Source: Heracleum sosnowskyi
Lineage: Eukaryota > Streptophyta > Magnoliopsida > Apiales > Apiaceae
Length of the DNA stretch: 64,000 bases
NCBI GenBank assembly: GCA_030848705.1
Contig: JAUIZM010000025.1
Coordinates: 1-64,000 of the forward strand
Reading direction: 5' to 3'
Made by a program: the position numbers and the translations under genes. Shown here in pieces: positions 23,738-37,087 of this stretch. The notes beneath the pieces are model-generated. The model saw nothing but the letters and a program-made list of their open reading frames with translations. It ran no database searches and was not told where the DNA came from. Every line of letters starts with the position of its first letter. The stretch's first letter is position 1.

Positions 23738-26498
23738 TCAAATGAAGTTTTCTGCAATTCTATAAACCCATAAGGTCAAACTACGAGAAAATATACACAA
23801 AATGGCCCGCTTCAAATTTTCCCCATTTTCCTTGTATAGCTCCCTTCAGAGGTAAACGTAATCGGGCGTCCCCTGGTATCTGCTCCGATTCAGGCACGGA
23901 CAGCTCCAAATGAAGTTTTCTGTAATTCTATAAACCCATAGGGTCAAACTATGAGAAAATATTCACAAAATGGCCCGCTTCAATTTTTCCCCATTTTCCT
24001 TGTATAGCTCCCTTTAGAGGTAAACGTAATCGGGCGTCCCTTGGTATCTGCTCCGATTCAGGCACGGACAGCTCCAAATGAAGTTTTCTGTAATTCTATA
24101 AACCCATAGGGTCAAACTACGAGAAAATATACACAAAATGGCCCGCTTCAAATTTTCCCCATTTTCCAAGTATAGCTCCCTTTATAGGTAAACGTAATCG
24201 GGCGTCCCCTGGTATCTGCTCCGATTCAGGCACGGATAGCTCCAAATGAAGTTTTCTGCAATTCTATAAACCCCTAGGGTCAAACTACGAGAAAATATCC
24301 ACAAAATGGCCCGCTTCAATTTTTCCCCATTTTCCTTGTATAGCTCCCTTTAGAGGTAAACGTAATCGGGCGTCCCCTGGTATCTGCTCCGATTCAGGCA
24401 CGGACAGCTCCAAATGAAGTTTTCTATAATTCTATAAACCCATAGGGTCAAACTACGAGAAAATATCCACAAAATGGCCTGCTTCAATTTTTCCCCATTT
24501 TCCTTGTATAGCTCCCTTTAGAGGTAAACGTAATCGGGCGTCCCCTGGTATCTGCTCCGATTCAGGCACGGACAGCTTCAAATGAAGTTTTCTGCAATTC
24601 TATAAACCCATAGGGTCAAACTACGAGAAAATATACACAAAATGGCCCGCTTCAAATTTTCCCCATTTTCCTTGTATAGCTCCCTTTAGAGGTAAACGTA
24701 ATCGGGCGTCCCCTGGTATCTGCTCCGATTCAGGCACGGACACCTCCAAATGAAGTTTTCTGTAATTCTATAAACCCATAGGGTCAAAGTACGAGAAAAT
24801 ATCCACAAAATGGCATGCTTCAATTTTTCCCCATTTTCCTTGTATAGCTCCCTTTAGAGGTAAACGTAATCGGGCGTCCCCTGGTATCTGCTCCGATTCA
24901 GGCACGGACAGCTCCAAATGAAGTTTTCTGTAATTCTATAAACCCATAGGGTCAAACTATGAGAAAATATTCACAAAATGGCCCGCTTCAATTTTTCCCC
25001 ATTTTCCTTGTATAGCTCCCTTTAGAGGTAAACGTAATCGGGCGTCCCTTGGTATCTGCTCCGATTCAGGCACAGACAGCTCCAAATGAAGTTTTCTGTA
25101 ATTCTATAAACCCATAGGGTCAAACTACGAGAAAATATCCACAAAATGGCCTGCTTCAATTTTTCCCCATTTTCCAAGTAAAGCTCCCTTTATAGGTAAA
25201 CGTAATCGGGCGTCCCCTGGTATCTGCTCCGATTCAGGCACGGACAGCTCCAAATGAAGTTTTCTGCAATTCTATAAACCCCTAGGGTCAAACTACGAGA
25301 AAATATCCACAAAATGGCCCGCTTCAATTTTTCCCCATTTTCCTTGTATAGCTCCCTTTAGAGGTAAACGTAATCGGGCGTCCCCTGGTATCTGCTCCGA
25401 TTCAGGCACGGGCAGCTCCAAATGAAGTTTTCTGTAATTCTATAAACCCATAGGGTCAAACTACGAGAAAATATCCACAAAATGGCCTGCTTCAATTTTT
25501 CCCCATTTTCCTTGTATAGCTCCCTTTAGAGGTAAACGTAATCGGGCGTCCCCTGGTATCTGCTCCGATTCAGGCACGGACAGCTTCAAATGAAGTTTTC
25601 TGCAATTCTATAAACCCATAGGGTCAAACTACGAGAAAATATACACAAAATGGCCCGCTTCAATTTTTCCCCATTTTCCTTGTATAGCTCCCTTTAGAGG
25701 TAAACGTAATCGGGCGTCCCCTGATATCTGCTCCGATTCAGGCACGGACAGCTCCAAATGAAGTTTTCTGTAATTCTATAAACCCATAGGGTCAAACTAC
25801 GAGAAAATATCCACAAAATGGCCTGCTTCAATTTTTCCCCATTTTCCATGTATAGCTCCCTTTATAGGTAAACGTAATCGGGCGTCCCCTGGTATCTGCT
25901 CCGATTCAGGCACGGACAGCTCCAAATGAAGTTTTCTGCAATTCTATAAACCCCTAGGGTCAAACTACGAGAAAATATCCACAAAATGGCCCGCTTCAAT
26001 TTTTCCCCATTTTCCTTGTATAGCTCCCTTTAGAGGTAAACGTAATCGGGCGTCCCCTGGTATCTGCTCCGATTCAGGCACGGACAGCTCCAAATGAAGT
26101 TTTCTGTAATTCTATAAACCCATAGGGTAAAACTACGAGAAAATATCCACAAAATGGCCCGCTTCAATTTTTCCCCATTTTCCTTGTATAGCTCCCTTTA
26201 GAGGTAAATGTAATCGGGCGTCCCCTGGTATCTGCTCCGATTCAGGCACGGACAGCTCCAAATGAAGTTTTCTGTAATTCTATAAACCCATAGGGTCAAA
26301 CTACGAGAAAATATCCACAAAATGGCCCGTTTCAATTTTTCCCCATTTTCCTTGTATAGCTCTCTTTAGAGGTAAACGTAATCGGGCGTCCCCTGGTATC
26401 TGTTTCAATTTTTCCCCATTTTCCTTGTATAGCTCCCTTTATAGGTAAATGTAATCGGGCGTCCCCTGGTATCTGCTCCGATTCAGGCACGGACAGCT
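23738..26498. repeat. Domain III duplication, copy 2 (2761 bp)
   Basis: It has the same order and rare marks as 19635-22561 but is 166 bp shorter. The second monomer, E, is missing (-168), while the K monomer lacks the 2-bp deletion of copy 1 (+2). Offsets agree: 4103 bp at the ATAAGG mark and 3937 bp at the chimeric junction. The chimeric unit ends the block here too. Confidence 0.87.
26258..26498. repeat. 241-bp chimeric unit 2
   Basis: It has the same 145/73 junction and the same arm variants (AGCTCTCTTT left, TATAGG and AAATGTAATC right) as the unit 3937 bp upstream, and was copied with the Domain III block. Confidence 0.94.
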
Positions 26499-27338
26499 CC
26501 AAATGAAGTTTTCTGTAATTCTATAAACCCATAGGGTCAAACTACGAGAAAATATCCACAAAATGGCCTGCTTCAATTTTTCCCCATTTTCCTTGTATAG
26601 CTCCCTTTAGAGGTAAACGTAATCGGGCGTCCCCTGGTATCTGCTTCGATTCAGGCACGGACAGCTTCAAATGAAGTTTTCTGCAATTCTATAAACCCAT
26701 AGGGTCAAACTACGAGAAAATATACACAAAATGGCCCGCTTCAATTTTTCCCCATTTTCCTTGTATAGCTCCCTTTAGAGGTAAACGTAATCGGGCGTCC
26801 CCTGGTATCTGCTCCGATTCAGGCACGGACAGCTCCAAATGAAGTGTTCTGTAATTCTATAAACCCATAGGGTCAAACTACGAGAAAATATCCACAAAAT
26901 GGCATGCTTCAATTTTTCCCCATTTTCCTTGTATAGCTCCCTTTAGAGGTAAACGTAATCGGGCGTCCCCTGGTATCTGCTCCGATTCAGGCACGGACAG
27001 CTCCAAATGAAGTTTTCTGTAATTCTATAAACCCATAGGGTCAAACTATGAGAAAATATTCACAAAATGGCCCGCTTCAATTTTTCCCCATTTTCCTTGT
27101 ATAGTTCCCTTTAGAGGTAAACGTAATCGGGCGTCCCCTAGTATCTGCTCCGATTCAGGCACGGACAGCTCCAAATGAAGTTTTCTGTAATTCTATAAAC
27201 CCATAGGGTCAAACTACGAGAAAATATCCACAAAATGGCCTGCTTTAATTTTTCCCCATTTTCCAGGTATAGCTCCCTTTATAGGTAAACGTAATCGGGC
27301 GTCCCCTGGTATCTGCTCCGATTCAGTCACAGATAGCT

Positions 27339-27505
27339 CCAAATGAAGTTTTCTGCAATTCTATAAACCCCTGGGTCAAACTACGAGAAAATATCCACAA
27401 AATGGCCCGCTTCAATTTTTCCCCATTTTCCTTGTATAGCTCCCTTTAGAGGTAAACGTAATCGGGCGTCCCCTGGTATCTGCTCCGATTCAGGCACGGA
27501 CAGCT
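27339..27505. repeat. H monomer with 1-bp deletion
   Basis: It reads ACCCCTGGGTC instead of ACCCCTAGGGTC, which leaves 167 bp. It is preceded by GTCACAGATAGCTCC, a mark shared with the H monomer at 49949 some 22.6 kb away, where the deletion is absent. Confidence 0.85.
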
Positions 27506-30025
27506 CCAAATGAAGTTTTCTGTAATTCTATAAACCCATAGGGTCAAACTACGAGAAAATATCCACAAAATGGCCCGCTTCAATTTTTCCCCATTTTCCT
27601 TGTATAGCTCCCTTTAGAGGTAAACGTAATCGGGCGTCCCCTGGTATCTGCACCGATTCTGGCACGGACAACTCCAAATGAAGTTTTCTGTAATTCTATA
27701 AACCCATAGGGTCAAACTACGAGAAAATATTCACAAAATGGCCTGCTTCAATTTTTCCCCATTTTCCTTGTATAGCTCCCTTTAGAGGTAAACGTAATCG
27801 GGCGTCCCCTGGTATCTGCTCCGATTCAGGCACGGACAGCTCCAAATGAAGTTTTCTGTAATTCTATAAACCCATAGGGTCAAACTACGAGAAAATATCC
27901 ACAAAATGGCATGCTTCAATTTTTCACCATTTTCCTTGTATAGCTCCCTTTAGAGGTAAACGTAATCGGGCGTCCCCTGGTATCTGCTCCGATTCAGGCA
28001 CGGACAGCTCCGAATGAAGTTTTCTGTAATTCTATAAACCCATAGGGTCAAACTATGAGAAAATATTCACAAAATGGCCCGCTTAAATTTTTCCCCATTT
28101 TCCTTGTATAGCTCCCTTTAGAGGTAAACGTAATCGGGCGTCCCCTGGTATCTGCTCCGATTCAGGCACGGACAGCTCCAAATGAAGTTTTCTGTAATTC
28201 TATAAACCCATAGGGTCAAACTACGAGAAAATATCCACAAAATGGCCTGCTTCAATTTTTCCCCATTTTCCATGTATAGCTCCCTTTATAGGTAAACGTA
28301 ATCGGGCGTCCCCTGGTATCTGCTCCGATTCAGGCACGGACAGCTCCAAATGAAGTTTTATGTAATTCTATAAACCCATAGGGTCAAACTATGAGCAAAT
28401 ATCCACAAAATGGCCTGCTTCAATTTTTCCCCATTTTCCTGGTATAGCTCCCTTTAGAGGTAAACGTAATCGGGCGTCCCCTGGTATCTGCTCCGATTCA
28501 GGCACGGACAGCTCCAAATGAAGTTTTCTGTAATTCTATAAACCCATAGGGTCAAACTACGAGAAAATATCCACAAAATGGCCCGTTTCAATTTTTCCCC
28601 ATTTTCCTTGTATAGCTCCCTTTAGAGGTAAACGTAATCGGGCGTCCCCTGGTATCTGCTCCGATTCAGGCACGGACAGCTCCAAATGAAGTTTTCTGTA
28701 ATTCTATAAACCCATAGGGTCAAACTACGAGAAAATATCCACAAAATGGCCTGCTTCAATTTTTCCCCATTTTCCTTGTATAGCTCCCTTTAGAGGTAAA
28801 CGTAATCGGGCGTCTCCTGGTATCTGCTCCGATTCAGGCACGGACAGCTTCAAATGAAGTTTTCTGCAATTCTATAAACCCATAGGGTCAAACTACGAGA
28901 AAATATACACAAAATGGCCCGCTTCAATTTTTTCCCATTTTCCTTGTATAGCTCCCTTTAGAGGTAAACGTAATCGGGCGTCCCCTGGTATCTGCTCCGA
29001 TTCAGGCACGGACAGCTTCAAATGAAGTTTTCTGCAATTCTATAAACCCATAGGGTCAAACTACGAGAAAATATACACAAAATGGCCCGCTTCAATTTTT
29101 CCCCATTTTCCTTGTATAGCTCCCTTTAGAGGTAAACGTAATCGGGCGTCCCCTGGTATCTGCTCCGATTCAGGCACGGACACCTCCAAATGAAGTTTTC
29201 TGTAATTCTATAAACCCATAGGGTCAAAGTACGAGAAAATATCCACAAAATGGCATGCTTCAATTTTTCCCCATTTTCCTTGTATAGCTCCCTTTAGAGG
29301 TAAACGTAATCGGGCGTCCCCTGGTATCTGCTCCGATTCAGGCACGGACAGCTCCAAATGAAGTTTTCTGTAATTCTATAAACCCATAGGGTCAAACTAT
29401 GAGAAAATATTCACAAAATGGCCCGCTTCAATTTTTCCCCATTTTCCTTGTATAGCTCCCTTTAGAGGTAAACGTAATCGGGCGTCCCCTGGTATCTGCT
29501 CCGATTCAGGCACGGACAGCTCCAAATGAAGTTTTCTGTAATTCTATAAACCCATAGGGTCAAACTACGAGAAAATATCCACAAAATGGCCTGCTTCAAT
29601 TTTTCCCCATTTTCCATGTATAGCTCCCTTTATAGGTAAACGTAATCGGGCGTCCCCTGGTATCTGCTCCGATTCAGGCACGGACAGCTCCAAATGAAGT
29701 TTTATGTAATTCTATAAACCCATAGGGTCAAACTATGAGAAAATATCCACAAAATGGCCTGCTTCAATTTTTCCCCATTTTCCTGGTATAGCTCCCTTTA
29801 GAGGTAAACGTAATCGGGCGTCCCCTGGTATCTGCTCCGATTCAGGCACGGACAGCTCCAAATGAAGTTTTCTGTAATTCTATAAACCCATAGGGTCAAA
29901 CTACGAGAAAATATCCACAAAATGGCCCGTTTCAATTTTTCCCCATTTTCCTTGTATAGCTCCCTTTAGAGGTAAACGTAATCGGGCGTCCCCTGGTATC
30001 TGCTCCGATTCAGGCACGGACAGCT

Positions 30026-30166
30026 CCAAATGAAGTTTTCTGTAATTCTATAAACCCATAGGGTCAAACTACGAGAAAATATCCACAAAATGGCCTGCTT
30101 CAATTTTTCCCCATTTTCCTTGTATAGCTCCCTTTAGAGGTAAACGTAATCGGGCGTGCCCTGGTT
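30026..30166. repeat. 141-bp monomer (27-bp deletion) 1
   Basis: The A-type monomer reads GCGTGCCCTGGT and then TCCAAATG directly. Positions 141-167 are missing and C133G is present. One shared T flanks the deletion. The unit follows P-Q-R. All seven copies carry both the deletion and C133G, so they share one origin. Confidence 0.93.
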
Positions 30167-30979
30167 CCAAATGAAGTTTTCTGTAATTCTATAAACCCAT
30201 AGGGTCAAACTACGAGAAAATATCCACAAAATGGCCTGCTTCAATTTTTCCCCATTTTCCTTGTATAGCTCCCTTTAGAGGTAAACGTAATCGGGCGTCC
30301 CCTGGTATCTGCTCCGATTCAGGCACGGACAGCTCCAAATGAAGTTTTCTGTAATTCTATAAACCCATAGGGTCAAACTACGAGAAAATATCCACAAAAT
30401 GGCATGCTTCAATTTTTCCCCATTTTCCTTGTACAGCTCCCTTTAGAGGTAAACGTAATCGGGCGTCCCCTGGTATCTGCTCCGATTCAGGCACGGACAG
30501 CTCCAAATGAAGTTTTCTGTAATTCTATAAACCCATAGGGTCAAACTACGAGAAAATATCCACAAAATGGCATGCTTCAATTTTTCCCCATTTTCCTTGT
30601 ATAGCTCCCTTTATAGGTAAACGTAATCGGGCGTCCCCTGGTATCTGCTCCGATTCAGGCACGGACAGCTCCAAATGAAGTTTTCTGTAATTCTATAAAC
30701 CCATAGGGTCAAACTACGAGAAAATATCCACAAAATGGCCCGTTTCAATTTTTCCCCATTTTCCTTGTATAGCTCCCTTTAGAGGTAAACGTAATCGGGC
30801 GTCCCCTGGTATCTGCTCCGATTCAGGCACGGACAGCTCCAAATGAAGTTTTCTGTAATTCTATAAACCCATAGGGTCAAACTACGAGAAAATATCCACA
30901 AAATGGCCTGCTTCAATTTTTCCCCATTTTCCTTGTATAGCTCCCTTTAGAGGTAAACGTAATCGGGCGTGCCCTGGTT
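30167..30979. repeat. 5-monomer (813-bp) short form of the HOR
   Basis: The order is A, B(GTACAG), B/P hybrid, R, A(-27). The hybrid (30503-30670) has GGCATGC of type B in its left half and CTTTATAGG of type P in its right half. Relative to the eight-monomer unit, S, R', P and Q are absent as separate monomers. Confidence 0.8.
30839..30979. repeat. 141-bp monomer (27-bp deletion) 2
   Basis: The junction and C133G are the same as in copy 1, 813 bp earlier. It ends the five-monomer short HOR. Confidence 0.93.
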
Positions 30980-32296
30980 CCAAATGAAGTTTTCTGTAAT
31001 TCTATAAACCCATAGGGTCAAACTACGAGAAAATATCCACAAAATGGCCTGCTTCAATTTTTCCCCATTTTCCTTGTATAGCTCCCTTTAGAGGTAAACG
31101 TAATCGGGCGTCCCCTGGTATCTGCTCCGATTCAGGCACGGACAGCTCCAAATGAAGTTTTCTGTAATTCTATAAACCCATAGGGTCAAACTACGAGAAA
31201 ATATCCACAAAATGGCATGCTTCAATTTTTCCCCATTTTCCTTGTACAGCTCCCTTTAGAGGTAAACGTAATCGGGCGTCCCCTGGTATCTGCTCCGATT
31301 CAGGCACGGACAGCTCCAAATGAAGTTTTCTGTAATTCTATAAACCCATAGGGTCAAACTATGAGAAAATATCCACAAAATGGCTTGCTTCAATTTTTCC
31401 CCATTTTCCTGGTATAGCTCCCTTTAGAGGTAAACGTAATCGGGCGTCCCCTGGTATCTGCTCCGATTCAGGCACGGACAGCTCCAAATGAAGTTTTCTG
31501 TAATTCTATAAACCCATAGGGTCAAACTACGAGAAAATATCTACAAAATGGCCCGTTTCAATTTTTCCCCATTTTCCTTGTATAGCTCCCTTTAGAGGTA
31601 AACGTAATCGGGCGTCCCCTGGTATCTGCTCCGATTCAGGCACGGACAGCTCCAAATGAAGTTTTCTGTAATTCTATAAACCCATAGGGTCAAACTACGA
31701 GAAAATATCCACAAAATGGCCTGCTTCAATTTTTCCCCATTTTCCATGTATAGCTCCCTTTATAGGTAAACGTAATCGGGCGTCCCCTGGTATCTGCTCC
31801 GATTCAGGCACGGACAGCTCCAAATGAAGTTTTATGTAATTCTATAAACCCATAGGGTCAAACTATGAGAAAATATCCACAAAATGGCCTGCTTCAATTT
31901 TTCCCCATTTTCCTGGTATAGCTCCCTTTAGAGGTAAACGTAATCTGGCGTCCCCTGGTATCTGCTCCGATTCAGGCACGGACAGCTCCAAATGAAGTTT
32001 TCTGTAATTCTATAAACCCATAGGGTCAAACTACGAGAAAATATCCACAAAATGGCCCGTTTCAATTTTTCCCCATTTTCCTTGTATAGCTCCCTTTAGA
32101 GGTAAACGTAATCGGGCGTCCCCTGGTATCTGCTCCGATTCAGGCACGGACAGCTCCAAATGAAGTTTTCTATAATTCTATAAACCCATAGGGTCAAACT
32201 ACGAGAAAATATCCACAAAATGGCCTGCTTCAATTTTTCCCCATTTTCCTTGTATAGCTCCCTTTAGAGGTAAACGTAATCGGGCGTGCCCTGGTT
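30980..32296. repeat. 1317-bp HOR, copy a
   Basis: The order is A, B, S, R', P, Q, R, A(-27). Private changes are TAATCTGGCG in Q near 31943 and TCTATAATTC in the final unit; the latter is shared with copy c. Confidence 0.9.
32156..32296. repeat. 141-bp monomer (27-bp deletion) 3
   Basis: The junction is the same; it carries G17A (TCTATAATTC). Confidence 0.93.
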
Positions 32297-33613
32297 CCAA
32301 ATGAAGTTTTCTGTAATTCTATAAACCCATAGGGTCAAACTACGAGAAAATATCCACAAAATGGCCTGCTTCAATTTTTCCCCATTTTCCTTGTATAGCT
32401 CCCTTTAGAGGTAAACGTAATCGGGCGTCCCCTGGTATCTGCTCCGATTCAGGCACGGACAGCTCCAAATGAAGTTTTCTGTAATTCTATAAACCCATAG
32501 GGTCAAACTACGAGAAAATATCCACAAAATGGCATGCTTCAATTTTTCCCCATTTTCCTTGTACAGCTCCCTTTAGAGGTAAACGTAATCGGGCGTCCCC
32601 TGGTATCTGCTCCGATTCAGGCACGGACAGCTCCAAATGAAGTTTTCTGTAATTCTATAAACCCATAGGGTCAAACTATGAGAAAATATCCACAAAATGG
32701 CTTGCTTCAATTTTTCCCCATTTTCCTGGTATAGCTCCCTTTAGAGGTAAACGTAATCGGGCGTCCCCTGGTATCTGCTCCGATTCAGGCACGGACAGCT
32801 CCAAATGAAGTTTTCTGTAATTCTATAAACCCATAGGGTCAAACTACGAGAAAATATCTACAAAATGGCCCGTTTCAATTTTTCCCCATTTTCCTTGTAT
32901 AGCTCCCTTTAGAGGTAAACGTAATCGGGCGTCCCCTGGTATCTGCTCCGATTCAGGCACGGACAGCTCCAAATGAAGTTTTCTGTAATTCTATAAACCC
33001 ATAGGGTCAAACTACGAGAAAATATCCACAAAATGGCCTGCTTCAATTTTTCCCCATTTTCCATGTATAGCTCCCTTTATAGGTAAACGTAATCGGGCGT
33101 CCCCTGGTATCTGCTCCGATTCAGGCACGGACAGCTCCAAATGAAGTTTTATGTAATTCTATAAACCCATAGGGTCAAACTATGAGAAAATATCCACAAA
33201 ATGGCCTGCTTCAATTTTTCCCCATTTTCCTGGTATAGCTCCCTTTAGAGGTAAACGTAATCGGGCGTCCCCTGGTATCTGCTCCGATTCAGGCACGGAC
33301 AGCTCCAAATGAAGTTTTCTGTAATTCTATAAACCCATAGGGTCAAACTACGAGAAAATATCCACAAAATGGCCCGTTTCAATTTTTCCCCATTTTCCTT
33401 GTATAGCTCCCTTTAGAGGTAAACGTAATCGGGCGTCCCCTGGTATCTGCTCCGATTCAGGCACGGACAGCTCCAAATGAAGTTTTCTGTAATTCTATAA
33501 ACCCATAGGGTCAAACTACGAGAAAATATCCACAAAATGGCCTGCTTCAATTTTTCCCCATTTTCCTTGTATAGCTCCCTTTAGAGGTAAACGTAATCGG
33601 GCGTGCCCTGGTT
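32297..33613. repeat. 1317-bp HOR, copy b
   Basis: The order is that of copy a, with no private change that I noticed. It looks closest to the consensus of the family and to copy e. Confidence 0.9.
33473..33613. repeat. 141-bp monomer (27-bp deletion) 4
   Basis: The junction is the same, with the usual TCTGTAATTC. Confidence 0.93.
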
Positions 33614-34930
33614 CCAAATGAAGTTTTCTGTAATTCTATAAACCCATAGGGTCAAACTACGAGAAAATATCCACAAAATGGCCTGCTTCAATTTTTCCCC
33701 ATTTTCCTTGTATAGCTCCCTTTAGAGGTAAACGTAATCGGGCGTCCCCTGGTATCTGCTCCGATTCAGGCACGGACAGCTCCAAATGAAGTTTTCTGTA
33801 ATTCTATAAACCCATAGGGTCAAACTACGAGAAAATATCCACAAAATGGCATGCTTCAATTTTTCCCCATTTTCCTTGTACAGCTCCCTTTAGAGGTAAA
33901 CGTAATCGGGCGTCCCCTGGTATCTGCTCCGATTCAGGCACGGACAGCTCCAAATGAAGTTTTCTGTAATTCTATAAACCCATAGGGTCAAACTATGAGA
34001 AAATATCCACAAAATGGCTTGCTTCAATTTTTCCCCATTTTCCTGGTATAGCTCCCTTTAGAGGTAAACGTAATCGGGCGTCCCCTGGTATCTGCTCCGA
34101 TTCAGGCACGGACAGCTCCAAATGAAGTTTTCTGTAATTCTATAAACCCATAGGGTCAAACTACGAGAAAATATCTACAAAATGGCCCGTTTCAATTTTT
34201 CCCCATTTTCCTTGTATAGCTCCCTTTAGAGGTAAACGTAATCGGGCGTCCCCTAGTATCTGCTCTGATTCAGGCACGGACAGCTCCAAATGAAGTTTTC
34301 TGTAATTCTATAAACCCATAGGGTCAAACTACGAGAAAATATCCACAAAATGGCCTGCTTCAATTTTTCCCCATTTTCTATGTATAGCTCCCTTTATAGG
34401 TAAACGTAATCGGGCGTCCCCTGGTATCTGCTCCGATTCAGGCACGGACAGCTCCAAATGAAGTTTTATGTAATTCTATAAACCCATAGGGTCAAACTAT
34501 GAGAAAATATCCACAAAATGGCCTGCTTCAATTTTTCCCCATTTTCCTGGTATAGCTCCCTTTAGAGGTAAACGTAATCGGGCGTCCCCTGGTATCTGCT
34601 CCGATTCAGGCACGGACAGCTCCAAATGAAGTTTTCTGTAATTCTATAAACCCATAGGGTCAAACTACGAGAAAATATCCACAAAATGGCCCGTTTCAAT
34701 TTTTCCCCATTTTCCTTGTATAGCTCCCTTTAGAGGTAAACGTAATCGGGCGTCCCCTGGTATCTGCTCCGATTCAGGCACGGACAGCTCCAAATGAAGT
34801 TTTCTATAATTCTATAAACCCATAGGGTCAAACTACGAGAAAATATCCACAAAATGGCCTGCTTCAATTTTTCCCCATTTTCCTTGTATAACTCCCTTTA
34901 GAGGTAAACGTAATCGGGCGTGCCCTGGTT
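33614..34930. repeat. 1317-bp HOR, copy c
   Basis: Private changes are CCCTAGTATC and GCTCTGATTC at the end of R' (near 34250-34270), TTCTATGTATAG in P, and GTATAACTCC in the last unit. The last unit shares TCTATAATTC with copy a. Confidence 0.9.
34790..34930. repeat. 141-bp monomer (27-bp deletion) 5
   Basis: The junction is the same. It carries G17A, as in copy 3, plus a private GTATAACTCC. Confidence 0.93.
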
Positions 34931-37087
34931 CCAAATGAAGTTTTCTGTAATTCTATAAACCCATAGGGTCAAACTACGAGAAAATATCCACAAAATGGCC
35001 TGCTTCAATTTTTCCCCATTTTCCTTGTATAGCTCCCTTTAGAGGTAAACGTAATCGGGCGTCCCCTGGTATCTGCTCCGATTCAGGCACGGACAGCTCC
35101 AAATGAAGTTTTCTGTAATTCTATAAACCCATAGGGTCAAACTACGAGAAAATATCCACAAAATGGCATGCTTCAATTTTTCCCCATTTTCCTTGTACAG
35201 CTCCCTTTAGAGGTAAACGTAATCGGGCGTCCCCTGGTATCTGCTCCGATTCAGGCACGGACAGCTCCAAATGAAGTTTTCTGTAATTCTATAAACCCAT
35301 AGGGTCAAACTATGAGAAAATATCCACAAAATGGCTTGCTTCAATTTTTCCCCATTTTCCTGGTATAGCTCCCTTTAGAGGTAAACGTAATCGGGCGTCC
35401 CCTGGTATCTGCTCCGATTCAGGCACGGACAGCTCCAAATGAAGTTTTCTGTAATTCTATAAACCCATAGGGTCAAACTACGAGAAAATATCTACAAAAT
35501 GGCCCGTTTCAATTTTTCCCCATTTTCCTTGTATAGCTCCCTTTAGAGGTAAACGTAATCGGGCGTCCCCTGGTATCTGCTCCGATTCAGGCACGGACAG
35601 CTCCAAATGAAGTTTTCTGTAATTCTATAAACCCATAGGGTCAAACTACGAGAAAATATCCACAAAATGGCCTGCTTCAATTTTTCCCCATTTTCCTTGT
35701 ATAGCTCCCTTTAGAGGTAAACGTAATCGGGCGTCCCCTGGTATCTGCTCCGATTCAGGCACGGACAGCTTCAAATGAAGTTTTCTGCAATTCTATAAAC
35801 CCGTAGGGTCAAACTACGAGAAAATATACACAAAATGGCCCGCTTCAATTTTTCCCCATTTTCCTTGTATAGCTCCCTTTAGAGGTAAACGTAATCGGGC
35901 GTCCCCTGGTATCTGCTCCGATTCAGGCACGGACAGCTTCAAATGAAGTTTTCTGCAATTCTATAAACCCATAGGGTCAAACTACGAGAAAATATACACA
36001 AAATGGCCCGCTTCAATTTTTCCCCATTTTCCTTGTATAGCTCCCTTTAGAGGTAAACGTAATCGGGCGTCCCCTGGTATCTGCTCCGATTCAGGCACGG
36101 ACACCTCCAAATGAAGTTTTCTGTAATTCTATAAACCCATAGGGTCAAAGTACGAGAAAATATCCACAAAATGGCATGCTTCAATTTTTCCCCATTTTCC
36201 TTGTATAGCTCCCTTTAGAGGTAAACGTAATCGGGCGTCCCCTGGTATCTGCTCCGATTCAGGCACGGACAGCTCCAAATGAAGTTTTCTGTAATTCTAT
36301 AAACCCATAGGGTCAAACTATGAGAAAATATTCACAAAATGGCCCGCTTCAATTTTTCCCCATTTTCCTTGTATAGCTCCCTTTAGAGGTAAACGTAATC
36401 GGGCGTCCCTTGGTATCTGCTCCGATTCAGGCACGGACAGCTCCAAATGAAGTTTTCTGTAATTCTATAAACCCATAGGGTCAAACTACGAGAAAATATC
36501 CACAAAATGGCCTGCTTCAATTTTTCCCCATTTTCCATGTATAGCTCCCTTTATAGGTAAACGTAATCGGGCGTCCCCTGGTATCTGCTCCGATTCAGGC
36601 ACGGACAACTCCAAATGAAGTTTTATGTAATTCTATAAACCCATAGGGTCAAACTATGAGAAAATATCCACAAAATGGCCTGCTTCAATTTTTCCCCATT
36701 TTCCTGGTATAGCTCCCTTTAGAGGTAAACGTAATCGGGCGTCCCCTGGTATCTGCTCCGATTCAGGCACGGACAGCTCCAAATGAAGTTTTCTGTAATT
36801 CTATAAACCCATAGGGTCAAACTACGAGAAAATATCCACAAAATGGCCCGTTTCAATTTTTCCCCATTTTCCTTGTATAGCTCCCTTTAGAGGTAAACGT
36901 AATCGGGCGTCCCCTGGTATCTGCTCCGATTCAGGCACGGGCAGCTCCAAATGAAGTTTTCTGTAATTCTATAAACCCATAGGGTCAAACTACGAGAAAA
37001 TATCCACAAAATGGCCTGCTTCAATTTTTCCCCATTTTCCTTGTATAGCTCCCTTTAGAGGTAAACGTAATCGGGCGTGCCCTGGTT
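34931..37087. repeat. 13-monomer (2157-bp) long form of the HOR
   Basis: The order is A, B, S, R', [A, D, D, E, F], P, Q, R, A(-27). It is the eight-monomer unit plus five monomers (840 bp, 35603-36442) placed between R' and P. The same five-monomer order lies between R and P at 28682-29521. The long form may be ancestral and trimmed to eight, or an eight-monomer unit may have gained the block. Confidence 0.87.
36947..37087. repeat. 141-bp monomer (27-bp deletion) 6
   Basis: The junction is the same. It is preceded by GCACGGGCAG (A163G), a mark otherwise typical of the end of H monomers. Confidence 0.93.

Larger units (their letters stand above)
26499..30166. repeat. Domain IV: mixed monomers, bridge to the 1317-bp HOR
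   Basis: The order is A, D, B(T12G), F, P, H(-1), K, A, B, F, P, Q, R, A, D, D, E, F, P, Q, R, A(-27). It joins a K-A-B-F cassette like that of Domain I (27506-28177) to the P-Q-R-A order of the next domain. The segment R-[A-D-D-E-F]-P (five monomers at 28682-29521) is the same order found inserted in the 13-monomer unit at 34931-37087. Private marks include CTTTAATTT and CCAGGTAT near 27245-27265, and GAGCAAAT near 28395. Confidence 0.72.

Noticed and set aside
30026..30166. 27-bp deletion as a sequencing or assembly slip
   Set aside because: It occurs seven times with a linked C133G and regular HOR spacing, which a random error would not give. Long-read confirmation would still be worthwhile.
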